Assembly: GCA_948474755.1 (NCBI GenBank)
Contig: CAOLHI010000416.1
Coordinates: 62,001 to 126,000, forward strand
Direction of reading: 5' to 3'
DNA length: 64,000 nucleotides
Source of the DNA: Ctenosaura bakeri
Taxonomy: Eukaryota > Chordata > Lepidosauria > Squamata > Iguanidae
Below the pieces are notes generated by a model. That model saw only the letters and a list, made by a program, of their open reading frames with translations. It searched no databases and was not told where the DNA came from. The position numbers and the translations under genes are program-made. Within the stretch, counting starts at the first letter, position 1, and each line of letters opens with the position of its first letter. Positions 35,056 through 48,019 of the stretch are shown here, piece after piece.

Positions 35056-37457
35056 GTAATACTGTCAAGATCAGACTTCACTGGGCCTGGCTGGGCTATT
35101 TCCATGACTGGGTTCCTATGGTGATAGATTAGGGAGAGCTCAGATCCTGGAAAGAAGAATGTTGGAACCGGATCAGGCTCTTCTCTTTCTTCCTTCAAGT
35201 GGCATTGGCTTTCTTTATATGTTACTGTCCTTAGGATGGTCAGGGTTCACAGAAAAATATTGCTTCTGGCCCCTCCATTGCAAATTTGCTTTTGCAACTC
35301 GAATCACTTAACCCCTAAAACTTGTAGACCAGACAGTACTTTGTGGCTGCTGTGAGTTTCCCAGGAAGTTCTTTGGATGCCCTGTACTCTGAAACAAGAT
35401 ATACATGCCCATGTAGACTCACCAGGCCTATTCACTTTTTCTGAAAGTATGTTGAGTCAACATGAAAAGAGGAAAGTGTGCTAGCCCTGCCTACTGCACC
35501 TCCAGTTCCATCACTCTCCTCCCTTAGAGGCACATGAGTCTCTGTAGAAGAGTGTATGTGCATGTGATTGGGTACTCTTGTGAGGAAACCTATGGAACTG
35601 GAAATGGAGGGGGCACGTAGGGTTGCCAGAGTGGAGAGAGCTTCTATACTTTTAATGGATGCATAGAAGAGGAAATTTCAACAAGCATTGCTTACCACCT
35701 GGTTGTGACACTTGCTGAAATTCCCTCTTCTTCACAACCATTAAAGGTACAGGAGCAATTTCCAGTTTTCAGTCAGGCAACCCTATACACAGGATTCAAC
35801 ATACTTCCAGAATGAGTGGATAGGGCCAGTAAGTGCTCTGAATCTATCCAGTCTGTGCCTTGCATGGTTTACCCCAGCACCATTAAAACCTGAAGAAGTC
35901 TCCAAAGCCTCCCAATTTTTTCTAGTGGTAATTTCCACTCCTTGCTTGCTGAACTGTAGCTTCTTGCCTCCGTCTCTTCTTTCTATCTCCTTTATTAGGA
36001 ACAATGTTGATAGTCCAATGCTGTCAATCCTTCTTATTTCTCAAAATATATACAATAAAGTAAAGCTGTTTTATTTCCACAAAATCTTTTTCTCTGAGCT
36101 AATTTCAACATTTCTTGTTGAAATACAGTGCAATATCTGCTGTTTTTGCTCTGTGCTTTAGAAATGTTACTCTTTGGAGGTCTTGAAAGTGTTCCTTTTG
36201 GCAGTTATTTTGCAGGGGCCATACTGGCCGTGCTTCTGCAATGGATTCCTATGTTCTAGGATTGACAGGCATAGGTTAATACGAGTGTACATGGAAGAAT
36301 ACACATGTAAGTCTTCTCAGGCACATGAAAAATTGCATGTACCTTCCAACAAGGGCATTTGGTAATATGCCTTGCCTTTACTCATGAGTCTAGTGGCCCA
36401 ATATTATGCCTCACTATGAATGGTGAAAAATGAAGCATAAAGGGCAGGGATTTCATCACTGGCACAAATGTTGTAAGTCATCGTCTTGCATGAGTAGGTA
36501 ATATAAGCTGACCCAAGACAGTTTGTCAGCAAAAGCATGTATGTTCCTATTGATCCATCTCAAACATATTATTATTGATTATTTTTATTATTTATACAGA
36601 CCCGTCAATGTAAATATTGCTTTACAAATTGCTATCAGTAAAAGGGAGATGTCCAGTCCCTGTGGACCACATTATAACCTAAGTTAGACTAGTGATGAAC
36701 TACACAAGGAAAGAGATGAGTGCAAGGAAACAATGTAGGGAGAACACAAGGAACTATTATCCAGTGTTTCACCTCCACCAGTGGAAAGTTGTTTCTGTCA
36801 ACTGAGGTGAGAGAGAAGTGATTCCCTCCCTCCTGCCACTCCCTTGTACCTCACAATTCTGCTCTGAGGGAGTAGAAAATGTCTGTAGCTGGTTTGGGGT
36901 ATCACAGAGGGCAGGAAAAGAAGGGCAAGGAAGTCCTGATGCTGTCATTAATGACACATTGCATTTAACCCAGCATTAGCAAGGGATAAATGATGGGCCC
37001 ATATTTGAAGACCACATATGTACTTGGAAGCACATTCAAATGTATGCACTGAGACTTATTCATAGATAGGTGCAAATAGGATGGTAGTAACCATAGCTAC
37101 GGTACTAGAGATGGATCTATGCTGTTGTGCTGCCAAAATCACTTGGGTCAGTTTGTACTACTTGTTGGTGCAACACTGTAATTTGCAACATTTTTTATGT
37201 TTGCATGGTTGATGAAGTCCCTGCATTTTCCCTGTTTCAGCTGAGGAAAAGAGATGTTGAAATATTTATCCTGACCTAATACCAATCAATCTACAATGAA
37301 CTAATCTAGTTTATTATAATGTTATTCCCATTATGTAGCAGAATTACACACTACATTCAATTCCTTGATTCTCTCCCCTTCCCTCTTTTATTTGTTTAAA
37401 GGCAGCTGCTGGAGGCTACAATTTGAAACAGAAAACCAGCATGGTGTAATCTCTTTA
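35056..37457. other. Intergenic stretch without recognised elements
   Basis: No splice-bounded coding segment or clear repeat. 35630-35765 has loosely complementary halves (GGTTGCCAGAGTGGAGAGAG; CTTTTAATGG / CCATTAAAGG) and may be an old inverted-repeat element. Confidence 0.45.
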
Positions 37458-37560
37458 ATCTTTTTTTTTTATGGAAATTTTTATTAGGTTTTTTAATACA
37501 GCAAAAGAACACCAACCATTTTCCCAAACTCACCCACATCTCCCCAGTGTTACTCCTGTC
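37458..37560 (-). mobile_element. Possible LINE 3' end (T-rich start)
   Basis: CTTTTTTTTTTATGGAAATT, TTTATTAGGTTTTTTAATAC resembles the reversed 3' end of a poly(A) retroelement. The extent beyond 37560 is unclear. Confidence 0.35.
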
Positions 37561-40500
37561 CACCTACAGGTGTAACCCTTCACCTGTGTAACTGCAACGT
37601 GGATTGAGTCTGCAACATAAAATTCAGTCACTCATATAAGAAGAGCCAAAAGAAATACATGAGAGACATAAAGGTGGAAAATAAAAAGGGGAGAGGGAGA
37701 AAGATCCTGTTGAACAGTTTCTCCCCATACTGGTTTTCTTGTCACTCCCCTCAACTGCTTTCCCCTCACTGAGAAAAGGTAGGACTGGTTATACCTTCCC
37801 TGAGATTGCTCCTCTAGCTATAGCAGGTCAAAATATTGCATACACAACCATAACTGTGGATATCCATGGGATTAGCTCCGAGCACTCTTGTTAAATGCTA
37901 GGTCAATAGCACTTTGGTTTCCATGGCTACAACCCCCAGATGACTTACATCATCCTATCCCAATCAATAGGACCTCAAAGTAAATGATTTAAGGCTTGCA
38001 GCTGGGTATGTCCCTTATGGCACACACCTGATTCCACTTCCTGCTGTCTTCAGTGATTTTATACAGTGATTATATATGTAATAGACCTCAGCACTGGGAG
38101 ATAATTGTTGGAGAGTAAGCTAGATGCATGTAACATTTACACAGTGTTGGCTATCTGAGATTTTTAAAGGAAAATTTTCAGTGCAGGTGTATGTGTGTGT
38201 GAAAAAGAGAGAGCGGGGAAAGAGTATCCAGCCTCAGGAAACTACAGTGGGAAGCATAAAAGTACTAGCAAGGCTTTCTAAACTCCTCTTTCCCAATTTG
38301 ATTTCCTCCAGATGTACAGTATGTTGGACAATAACTGCCATCATCCCAGTTAAGATGTACTGCCTTAACAATTTTCACCACCATGTATTCTTCTTCTCAA
38401 ATGTGGCCTACCTCATTTACTTTTCCTTTGTGTGGATGAAGAATGTGGCTGGAGGTATGGGTGCTTTTACTTTTCCCTGGGAAGGAGATGGGGGACAGCA
38501 TTTCAAGCCAGGAAAACAAAGTAGTAGGGAAAGAGTTAAGGCTCCCTTTCCCCTACTGTTGTTCACAACCTCCCAAGACTGCTTTTCATTAAAATATTGA
38601 GGGATTGTTACATTTGTAAAGAATGTCTCACACAGCCCGAAGATGGTTTGTGGTGCAGAGTTCTGGATTCAAGCCAGTGGTTTCCTATTAATTCAAAAAA
38701 GGTCTTTACAGTTTAATTTTTTTAAAAGCATATGATGTGCATTGAAAGGGTCTTTAAAGATGTTCTCTATCTTTCAATGCAAATTTCATGGATAGAGATT
38801 CTTATTTTGAGGGACGAGTACTTGTTATCCCCTCCAACAGTTATACCTGCATTCCTTTCTGCTTCCCTTCCCTCACTTTTTTAAAGAGTACAGAAACTTC
38901 CCTCTTTAGCTTCTTGTTTACAAAAAAATGAGGCAATCCTCCTCCTCTAGAAAGATCTGAAATAGCAAGATATGAATTTAGTTCTTGGCAAACAACTTTT
39001 TAAAAAATGACCCAGCCCATAACAATTGTAGAAGCTGTTTGCCCTATTCATGAGCCCTGGAAGTCAAATGCTACTTGATCTCATGGTGGGTTGGCAACAG
39101 AAAGCTCCTTTAAGGGGGTGGGTTGAGCAGCAACCCAATAGATCTTCTAGGAAAGGTTTTTAGACCTGTCCCTCCCTCACCTCTGCTGAGGATGTTTTCA
39201 TGAAAGGAAATGATGAAGCTGTTCCTCAGGGTGAGACAGCCTGGCAACAGAATTGCTTACCTGGCACAGACTGCGTCTTCCCCTGAGAGGCCCATGGCAG
39301 CCAGAGCAGCAGCCCTAAATGACAGCCAACTGTTATGGCCAATTTTAAGTGCCAACATGAATTCAAGCCAGATCCTCCATGCCAGAAGGACCAACAAACT
39401 TGCTCCAAGCTGGGCTATTTCAAGATTGTTTGGCTTGGTAGACAAAAGGAGGTGGAGAGGTTTGTACAGCCCATAAGGGGAGCCATGCCAAGGCAGATGC
39501 TCAAGATCAATAAGCGGGGGAATTGATGCAATTCCATCCCATCTCATTTTGTCTGCCTTCATGCATATTTTCAATCAACTCAGTCTGATTGCAAAAGTCC
39601 AGGTAGTTTAGCAGCCTGTAGGCATATTATTTGGACCATAATTCTAATGGTGGCAGATGAAAGGGACTGATCCAAACTTTTATCAGACTTTTCAAAAGCC
39701 AAGACAGACATGTCAGAGTACTGATGTTGCGTAATGTTAGTGGTAGAACAAGGATACATCAACACACTTTATAAGCAGAAGGGTATCCTGTTATACAAAG
39801 ACAAAGGATAAGCAGATTTAGTTGCTTCATTTAAACTGTGTCCAAACTGACTGTGCAGATTCTTAGATTTATTTAACCTATAATGAATGTTTGGAGCACT
39901 TAAGTCTAATCAAACTGATAATATAAGCTTGCATTGACACACATAGCCTTACCAAATGGCAGCCTATGACCTGGATATCTAAGTCCCCTGAAATAATTGG
40001 AAACCTAATCCAGTTGCCTGCTGTGCATACCTAGAATTTCAGCCTCTTTGAAAAATACTGCATTGAGGCTCAACAGGAAAGAAAAGGAAAAGAGGAAGTC
40101 ATGTTCTAATATCTGATTTAAAACCTTAAGAAAAAATGACACAGCTGTGGTGTAGTTATCTTTCATTATTTTGTGAAAGCTTCCTGGGGAAACTTTCTGG
40201 ATAAAAACACAGGACAGACATTAAGAAAAGGAATAAATGCAAAAATAAATACAGATGGTGTAGATTCCCTGTAAGTAATCAGGTCAAAAATCTCCATTCT
40301 TATAACCTGGCTATAGCTCCGTTACTTTGTGGTGAAAGCAAGACAGACACAAGCAGGTACCTGTGGTGAAGCAGAGGGAAATAGTACTATGTCAAAATTT
40401 GTTCATTTATTTCATTTTATTCCTGTGCTGCCTTTCTACTAAGAACAAGTATAGGGGAAGGAAAGTAACACAGATAAAATACAAACATTTGCGCCTCCTC

Positions 40501-40596
40501 CCCCTGCCTCTACTGGAGAAGAAATAGCTGGAAAGGGAAAATTGCAGATGAAAGTTGGGGTTTGGAAGGTCAGGGAAAACTGGCAGAGTTTTATGG
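37561..40596. other. Intergenic stretch without recognised elements
   Basis: Includes a 158-codon plus-strand frame (38124-38600) without recognisable signature. 40400-40450 resembles a reversed retroelement tail. Confidence 0.5.
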
Positions 40597-41900
40597 TACA
40601 GTTGGTCCTCCATATTCACTCGAGGTAGGGGTGCAGGACCTTCGCAAAAGTGAAAAATCACAAATGTCAAAATGTATGAGTGTGTCTGTGGGAAGGGAGT
40701 GGAGGCATGGTGGGGCACCTGGAGTCCAAACCAGGTGAGTATAAGACATGGTAGCCCTATACTTCCTCTCTCTCACCCATCTTCTTCCTTGGGTGTGGGA
40801 GGGCACCAAGAGAGGGTTTGCCATGTTGAGGAGTCAGGCTGTGAGCTATCCTTTGCTGGCCTGGCAGTGGCTGGTGGAAGAGGAAGAGGACCAGAGGTGG
40901 GTTTTAAAGGGCTGTGTGGCTTGACCAGAACTGCTGAGAGGGAAGATTCCCCCAGAAAAGAAGCATCTGAAGTGAGGATTGAAGAAACTCACAAATAAAG
41001 AAAGTCAAACCCACTATTACTTCGGCCCAGGCCTACCTGGTGATAGCACTAGATATCTCTTTTTGATATCAAAACCATTCGGCCTTCCTTTGCCATCCCG
41101 CTCCACATGGTTGCGAAGCCTCCAGACAAGCACGTACACAGGCGTGGCCGGTAAGTGTTGGACATTCCATTCTCCACCTAGGCAGGCAGAACAAAGCCAC
41201 TCCGTTGCTTCAGGGACCTCCCATGCAGACACTTCTTGCTTAAGCGCGACTCTAAACAAAGACGCCCAGCCTCGAGCTGATAGTCTGACAATGCCAAGCT
41301 ATTTGCATACTGGCTATACTATTGTTAAACCTGCACTAAGCCCATCATATTAAACTTGACCTTTGCCAAAGCTTTTTCCCACTCCAAACTTGCATTGTTC
41401 TCACCAAGTATGGCATGTCCTGTAGGCACAATTCACCCTATAAAAACTCCCTCATTCTGAGGCCACCTCGGATCGCTCCTGAGTTTCATCCAGCCTTGCT
41501 GCCATTTTGTCCAGCGAGCTCCCCTCGGCCTCCACGCTGAGTTTCTTCCTGACCATCTTCAGTTTCTTCAGGACTACGAGAAAAGGTGCTGTATCGCCCA
41601 TTTCCCCCGAAAATCCTTACTTCTGCTTCTTACATTAGTTGCATGGGTGTGGTGTCTTTATTGTTTGTTTGTCTTTTAATAAAAATGTCATTTTTACTAT
41701 TTTAAAACTGTCTGACTGCTTGACTGACCTGACCCAGTAGACACTGGGTTACAAGATCCCTACTGTTACCCTGCCTCGCTAGCTTAAGAGAGTGCTCCAG
41801 TTAATTTCCCCAACTTTGTGTTTGTGTTCAGTTATTTGGGCGCCCCTCCCGGGACCCCCAGAGAACAGGGTAACACCACAAATAAGGGGGGCTGGCTGTA
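40597..41900. mobile_element. Tigger/pogo-like DNA transposon split by a solo LTR
   Basis: The left end TACAGTTGGTCCTCCATATT is at 40597. The body matches 57167-57645 up to 41014, and the right end (CACAAATAAGGGGGGCTGGCTGTA) resumes at 41876. The 861 bases between are the retroviral LTR listed separately. Confidence 0.75.
41015..41875 (+). mobile_element. Solo LTR of an endogenous retrovirus (ERV1/gamma-like inferred)
   Basis: 861 bases starting TATTAC (probably once TGTTAC) and ending GTAACA, flanked by the 4-bp direct repeat CCAC (41011-41014, 41876-41879). It has a TATA box TATAAAA at 41439-41445 and AATAAA at 41678-41683, giving U3-R-U5 order on the plus strand. The host DNA transposon resumes exactly after it. 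No viral coding sequence is present. A 4-bp duplication fits gammaretrovirus-like families; this class call is inference. Confidence 0.75.
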
Positions 41901-41962
41901 CCTCATTCTGAGGGCCACCATAAGTCAAAAATGACTTAAAGGCACACAACAACAACAACATC
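41901..41962 (+). mobile_element. Sauria-type SINE, 3' tail fragment
   Basis: GGGCCACCATAAGTCAAAAA, TGACTTAAAGGCACACAACA, ACAACAACA. It adjoins the right end of the Tigger-like element. Confidence 0.78.
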
Positions 41963-42289
41963 CTGCTCCAAGATAAGGATTAAAGATACAAGAGCTCCAT
42001 CCCAGATCCAATCCGGCAACACTAAGTGGGGGGATCTCTAGCCTGCAGAAGACTGGAATCCAGCTCATGGGGGCTGAAGGTCCCTGCTTTCCAAGCCCCG
42101 CTCCCACTATATTGTAAGGGCAGCAGTGGCGTAGCTTGGCGCGAGCGGGGCAGAGGTGTGTGGGTGGGGCTATGGCACACAGGGGAGGGGCAATGGTACA
42201 CAGGAGGGTGGACAAGGAGTGGCAACACCTCCAAAAAAAATGCCGCCCAGGGCACACTACTTCCCACACCCCTACGCCACTGAAGGGCA

Positions 42290-43040
42290 GGGTATTTCTT
42301 TAATATGTATTAAATTCCTATGAACAGTTTTACAATTAAAAGCACTACAAATTTCAGATGAAGTCTAGTGAGTTAAGGATAGACAAAAATATTTTTCAAG
42401 CAACATTTTCAGATTTAGGTGGACAGCTAATACAGTGAGTTAAAATATTCTGATCCATTTGTTTTAATAAATGGTTAGTTGAGTCTAAGTCCTTAATTAT
42501 ATTTCTCCACAACTTGCTGGAGATCTGTTCTGTATTCTTGTTGAATTAATAAACAATATGAATGGAAACCAAACAGCCTCAAAATTATTTGCCTCTCTTT
42601 GTCTTTTATTACATTTCATTTGACAGGATAATTTCTCTAAGAATGTCATTGCCCACACTCTGTTCAGCAAAACTTTATTAAGCTAGCTTCCGTCATTTAG
42701 CTATTCTGCTCTAGCAGCTATCAGCAAAAGCCCTAGAAGGTTTTTATGTAATAAATATTTATTCTTGCCTATGAAAATGGAAAAAAACTAACAAGTCTTC
42801 TCCATGGCTTAATTGTTTGATTTAGACATTTGAGATAAAAGATTCCCAACTTGCATCTAGAAAGTCATAACATTTCAGACAGTCAAGCCACATCGATCAT
42901 AGTCCTCCTCCCAGAACATTCCCACCAGCAACTAGGTGATATTTTGGTAAGGAATCCTCAACAATATAAAGCGCAGGGATTTCTCCTGCGTGCCACTGTC
43001 TCCTTTAGTCTGGAGGGAAATGTATAAAGGCAGCCACTCT
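42290..43040. other. AT-rich unique-looking intergenic DNA
   Basis: No repeat or reading frame recognised. It could hold conserved non-coding sequence, which cannot be judged without alignment. Confidence 0.4.
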
Positions 43041-43042
43041 TG

Positions 43043-43215
43043 GGCCATTTCCTCACTACACTGTTATAGTGCTATTTTTCCACTTTGAACTTCCTGTGGA
43101 ATTCTGGGGCTTCTTGTTTACTGAGGCCAAAGAGCTCTCTGGCTGTGAATTCTAAATGCCCCTCCCTAAACTGCAAACCCCAGGATTCCATAGGATGTTG
43201 AAAGTAGAATAGTAG
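43043..43215. mobile_element. PIF/Harbinger-like MITE, right end lost
   Basis: It begins GGCCATTTCC and contains CACTGTTATAGTGCTATTTT and CAAACCCCAGGATTCCATAG, then ends after GTTGAAAGTAGAATAGTAGT. The terminal 20-30 bases are missing. Confidence 0.72.
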
Positions 43216-43514
43216 TAAGTACCAGCTGAGAATGTCTCATGAAGAAGACGGAGGAAGAACAAAAGCAACTGGTCTCAGCTGGTATTTGCAAACACTGGTT
43301 CAGTCCTGTGGCTGGGACAAAGTTGGTGCTCAGCAGTGAGGAAAGGAATAGGTAGAAGCTGGTCCTTCCCTGTAGGTTCATCCAAAAGAAAACTGCTGCA
43401 GACCCATGTAGCTTGCCTGTTCTTTCTCCTTAACAATTTTTTTTTTTTTTTTTGGGCCCTCTTGATCACACTCTCATATTGCTTGGTCATATGGGTCCTA
43501 GTTTTCATCTGTGA

Positions 43515-44390
43515 AACGTTGGAGGATATAGAATTGGAGGGGGCCTCATGGGCCACTCCCTGCTCAATGCAGGATCTCCAGTTAAAACATGCCCAGCAGG
43601 TAGTTGACAAGCCTCTTTTTGAAGATGTCCAGAGAAGAAGACCATATCACCTTTCTAGGCAATCAATTCAATTGCTGAACTGCTCTTACTGTTAAGAAGT
43701 TCCTTCTCATGTTGTCCTGCAGTTTAATTAAAACTACTCTCTGGGGCACTAGAGAACAGGCCTGCCCCTTCTCACTCAGACAACCTTTCAGGTATTTAAA
43801 AAATACAATCCCATCACTCCTCAGCATTCTCTTCAGTAAGCTGAATGTGTCCACTTCCTTCAACCTTTCTTCATACGTTTCATTGTCCATACCTCTTATC
43901 ATCCTTGTTGCCCTTCTCTGATCCTGCTCCGCATGTTTATATCCATCTTAAAATGATGTGTCCAGAACTGAACACCATACTCCAGATGAGGCCTGAACAG
44001 CTATTCCTTCCCTCGGCTTGGAAAGGTTGCTTCTATTAATGTAGTGTAAAATAGCATTCATCTTCTTTGCTGCAGCATCACACTGCTGGCTCATGTTCAA
44101 CTTATGATCAACAATAACCCCAAAGTCCTTTTTGCATGTAGTACTGCTAAGCCTTCTATTCCCTATCCTCTACCTGTGCATTTGGTTTTCGTCCCTTAAA
44201 TGTAGAACTTTGCATTTGTCTCTGTTGAAATTCATTTTCTTAATTGCTGCCCAATTTTCTAATTTAGCTAGGTCCTTTGGAATTCTATTTCTATGCAATG
44301 CAAACCAGACAATAACTTTTGCAGGAAATGTTACTTGATTTCTTATGAGATGGACAAAATTATCACTCAACCCAGGAAATTACAGATTTC
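43515..44390 (-). mobile_element. CR1 LINE, 3' fragment of the reverse transcriptase
   Basis: Minus-strand frames read MNFNRDKCKVLHL and ENQMHR, then MIRGM, YEERLKEVDTFSL, FFKYLKG, and RRNFLTVRAVQQLN. These are the ordered landmarks of the C-terminal part of CR1-clade reverse transcriptase. Stops and frameshifts interrupt it. The 3'UTR-like end runs to about 43515. Confidence 0.87.
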
Positions 44391-44804
44391 ACTACCATAT
44401 CTCGTGGTGGTGAGTCTGAAACTTAACCCCAGCTCTGTTAGTTATGTAAAAGTCTCTGCCAGTCTGCTCCTTTATGTACAGTTGGAAAATGAATTATGTT
44501 CTCAGTGGATGCTCTAACCATGCAGGAGAACTAGTCATCTGTAATTCTGGGTGTGCAGTGAGCTAAACCTTAAAACATTTCCATGTAATAACTTAGAAAT
44601 CCATGTTGTGATCAAGTTTAGTAATGGTCAAACTCTACCAGTGAAAGTCTGAAAGCAGTCATAATAAGTAATAGAAAACAAAGGTTTCTTACTCTGGCCA
44701 CCCCTCCTCCCGCAAAAAGAAAATCCAGAATCCATATTGGTGCATTATGGCACAAAAACATATGTGAGAGTAAATAATTATCCAATCCTACACTCAGTCA
44801 TGTA

Positions 44805-45018
44805 TGTTGTGTGCCTTCAAATTGTTTCCTAGTTATGGCAACCCAAAGGCAAACCCATCACAGGGATTTCTTGGCAAGATTTGTTCAGAGGGGCTTTGCC
44901 ATTGCTTTCCTCTGAGGCTGGGAGAGTGGGACTTACCCAGGGTCACACAGTGGGTTTCCAAGACCAAGCAGGGATTCAAACCCTGGTTTCCAAAGCCAAT
45001 GCTCAAACCACTACATCA
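44805..45018 (-). mobile_element. Sauria-type SINE, near full length
   Basis: TTGTGTGCCTTCAAATTGTT, TTATGGCAACCCAAAGGCAA, CTTGGCAAGATTTGTTCAGA, GGTCACACAGTGGGTTTCC, then tRNA-like head AGGGATTCAAACCC and CTCAAACCACTACATCA. Confidence 0.85.
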
Positions 45019-45020
45019 TA

Positions 45021-45186
45021 TATTGTTGTTGTTTATGCCTTCAAGTCATTTCTGACTTACAGCACCCTATGGTGAACTTATTACAGGGTTTTTCTGGGGC
45101 TGAGAGTGTGTGAGACACGAAAGGTCACCCAATGGGTTTCCAGGGTCATAGTCCAATGTTCAAACCACTACACTATGCTGGCTCAC
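45021..45186 (-). mobile_element. Sauria-type SINE, second copy in tandem
   Basis: It begins ATTGTTGTTGTTTATGCCTT directly after the copy ending at 45018. It has the 70-base internal deletion also seen at 24536 and 46250, and ends ACTACACTATGCTGGCTC. Confidence 0.82.
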
Positions 45187-45189
45187 TGG

Positions 45190-46245
45190 AAATCAATTCC
45201 AGAATATTTATAATTGCAAAAGACATGTTTTAATTGCAAAAGATTCCTATTGCCATTCAAGCCCTCTACCCCTTTAAGTTACTATTAATGATTGCTTGCT
45301 GGTTCTCTATTACCAAAGTGTGCATTATCCAATACTTATGGAATCCGGCAGCTTAAATAAGAAGAGGAGCTTAACAGGTGGGCTTTGTAATCATTGTATC
45401 AGAAGGGTGGCATCTGCTCTGTTATATTAGGTTTCTTTTCTATTTACTGGTAGAGATCAATTCTCCAAATTGCATGCATCAAAGTACTTAAGCCTTCCAC
45501 AGCTGGAAAACAAGAGATCAGGTGTTTTTGATTTATTTCTCCTGCTAGCTGGTTTGTTTGTTTTTTACACACCTCCATTTTCTTTTTAACAAAGGTTCAC
45601 ATTTGTTTAGAAAAATGGAATCTCATTTTGAAAACCAAACCAGGCATTGTGTGTCAAAAAAATTTTTTTGCCTTTGAGGAATAATGCTTTCAAGTTTCTC
45701 TGACTACACTGTCATAGCAAACGACTATTTGGTTTACTAAAGAAAAGTGAATTTGAACTATTTATTAGAAATCTGTGTAGCTAGAACCTTTCCGAGTTGT
45801 GCTTCAACACAGAGCTTGTCACTGTTAGTAAAGCTGATTTGGCAGCCGTGCATCTGTGGATTCAACCCTTTCTGAAATATTAGACTGGTTAAGCAGTTTG
45901 TTTTTCCTGGAATATAATCCACCCAGGCCTTCTTTCTTGTTTGTGAGAAAGTTGCACTGTAGTTAAGAGAAACATTGAAATAGAAAGATAAAGTGAAATT
46001 GTGGTTCTAGAACTAGCTAAGCGGAAGAGGTAGGGACCCATGCTTGCCCCCACCTCCTGGAACAAAGCCAAGGTATTTTCTTCTCCTTTGAGTATTAAGG
46101 GAAACTTGAGCAGAACTTGGAAAATGACATCAGCACTCCTAGGCCAGTCTATTATCAGTCTAGGCCAGAAGGAAAACTGTTACAGGATGAACAAACAAAG
46201 GAAATTTTAGGAGGTTTGTCTGTCCCTCTCTAGACCTACCTGTGT
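45190..46245. other. Intergenic stretch without recognised elements
   Basis: AT-rich unique-looking DNA between two Sauria SINEs; no gene seen. Confidence 0.45.
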
Positions 46246-46249
46246 GAAT

Positions 46250-46463
46250 CCCTTGTTGTTATTGTTCTTGTTGTGTGCCTTCAAGTCATTTCCAATTTAT
46301 GGAGACTCTAAGGTGACCCCATCAGAGGGATTTCTAGGGCTGAGAGTGTGTGATGCACCCAAGACCATTCAGTGGGTTTCCACAGCTGAGCAGAGATTTG
46401 AACCCTGGTCTCCAGGATTGCCATCCAGTGCTCAAACCACTACACCACGCTGGCTCTACCCAT
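46250..46463 (-). mobile_element. Sauria-type SINE
   Basis: GTTGTGTGCCTTCAAGTCAT, TATGGAGACTCTAAGGTGAC, GGGCTGAGAGTGTGTGATGC, TTTGAACCCTGGTCTCCAGG and CACTACACCACGCTGGCTCT are in order; the tRNA-like B box is well kept. Confidence 0.85.
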
Positions 46464-46539
46464 GTGAATAGTTACATGCATCTTAAGCTAAGTTGCCTCT
46501 TTCTGACCTCTAATAATCATGTGGAACCAACCTCAACTT

Positions 46540-46622
46540 CAGAGTGTTAACTAGAGCTGCTCTTGCTTAGCTTACAAGATCAGAAGGGACCTGGTGCCTT
46601 TAGGGTATTAGGTCACTGGGCC
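46540..46622 (-). mobile_element. 5S-derived SINE head fragment
   Basis: CTTGCTTAGCTTACAAGATC, AGAAGGGACCTGGTGCC, TTTAGGGTATTAGG is the reverse of the 5' half of 5S rRNA. Confidence 0.68.
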
Positions 46623-47179
46623 TCTCCTCTACCCCAAAATTAGAGTTGCCAGATAGGATCCAGGATAGGACTTCTGTGACTGTAACCCTTAACAGATGTT
46701 CAAGTGGGATGAAGTACTGTAAATCCTTGTCAAGTGGGACAAAGGCACCTGCCTTCCCTCACCTGACAAACTGCAACTTTCATTGACAGCCATCCCCTGC
46801 CATCACTGCCGTTGCCTCACTGATGGAGAATGTTGAGACATGGAGGAACACTTGGCAATACCAACGAAGTTGGGTGCGTTCCTCTGTGTCCCTCCCATGT
46901 TCTCCTCCTGTGAGACAATAGCACCATTTTGTCGTTTGCATGAAGCAATTAAGTATTTTGGTTTGGTTCAAATCAGAAATAAGTGGCTGCTCCTAGAATT
47001 TATACTGGATTCAAGACAACAGGAGCTTCTTAGTAGAAGACCTGCAGAATACCTTCACACAAGTAGACAAGAGAATACTGCTGACTCATTTGTATGAATT
47101 ATATTTGGCTATTTCCATGGGTATACCACTATACTTGCTTAAGCCAGTAGAAAGACTGGAATTTTATGAGGTATTATAA

Positions 47180-47370
47180 TTGTTGTGTGCCCTCAAGTCA
47201 TTTTTGACTTATGGTGACCCTAAGGTGAAACTATCACAGAGTTTTCTTGGGCTGAGAGTATGTGATGCACCCAAGGTCACCCAGTGGGTTTATATGGCTG
47301 AGTGAGGAATTGAACCCTAATCTCCAGTGCCATGGTCCAGAACTGAGATCACTACACCATGCTGGCTTTT
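47180..47370 (-). mobile_element. Sauria-type SINE
   Basis: ATTGTTGTGTGCCCTCAAGT, GACTTATGGTGACCCTAAGG, CACCCAGTGGGTTTATATGG, ATCACTACACCATGCTGGC. Confidence 0.85.
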
Positions 47371-48019
47371 CAAGCTAGTAGATCTAAAAAAAACCCCAGC
47401 CATCTTAGGTTACATAACATGGATACAAGTTGTGGGTTCAGGCAGGTTTACTGGCCTACAGAGTAACCTGAGCTACAGCAAACAGAAGGTAGATTGAGAT
47501 CTACAGAATGTTGTCCTGTAAAAAACATGTTCAGATCCACAGTTTGGGAAAGTTACATTTTTGGATTACAGTTCCTTGAACTCCCTAACCAGCGTGCTGA
47601 CTCAGGTATCCTGGGTTTTGGAGTGAAAAAAAAACTTTTTCGAACTTTTTCAAAGAGAAAGAGAAGGGCTTTCAGACACACTGAAATAAAGCCCAGGGAA
47701 AGCCAGACTTGGCGGGGGGGGGGAGTATCTGAAATAGAAAAAAAATATTCTGGAGTAGCTATGTTGGCTATGCAGCAAAATACAACCAAATCCAAAATCT
47801 ACAAGCAGCAATACTTTATTGGGCCAACTAGAATGCATAAAATACATTATGCAGTGTCTTGAAGCTTCACTGGCTTCTTCATCAGACAAAGATGTTAAAA
47901 ATCATACAGGAGTAAAATGGTGGTGTTAGATTCACTGGCCCACATTCTGTCTGAAACATCAGCAGTTAGGATGGTATTGAAAGATTTCAATGCAGGCAGA
48001 GGTTGCTCCCCTTATTGGC

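Noticed and set aside
38124..38600. 158-codon plus-strand open frame
   Set aside because: No recognisable domain, no splice context, low-complexity runs; probably chance.
39160..39560. Possible coding segment (frames around CQHEFKPDPPCQKD)
   Set aside because: Cys-rich look but no known domain, no paired splice sites, and competing frames on both strands.
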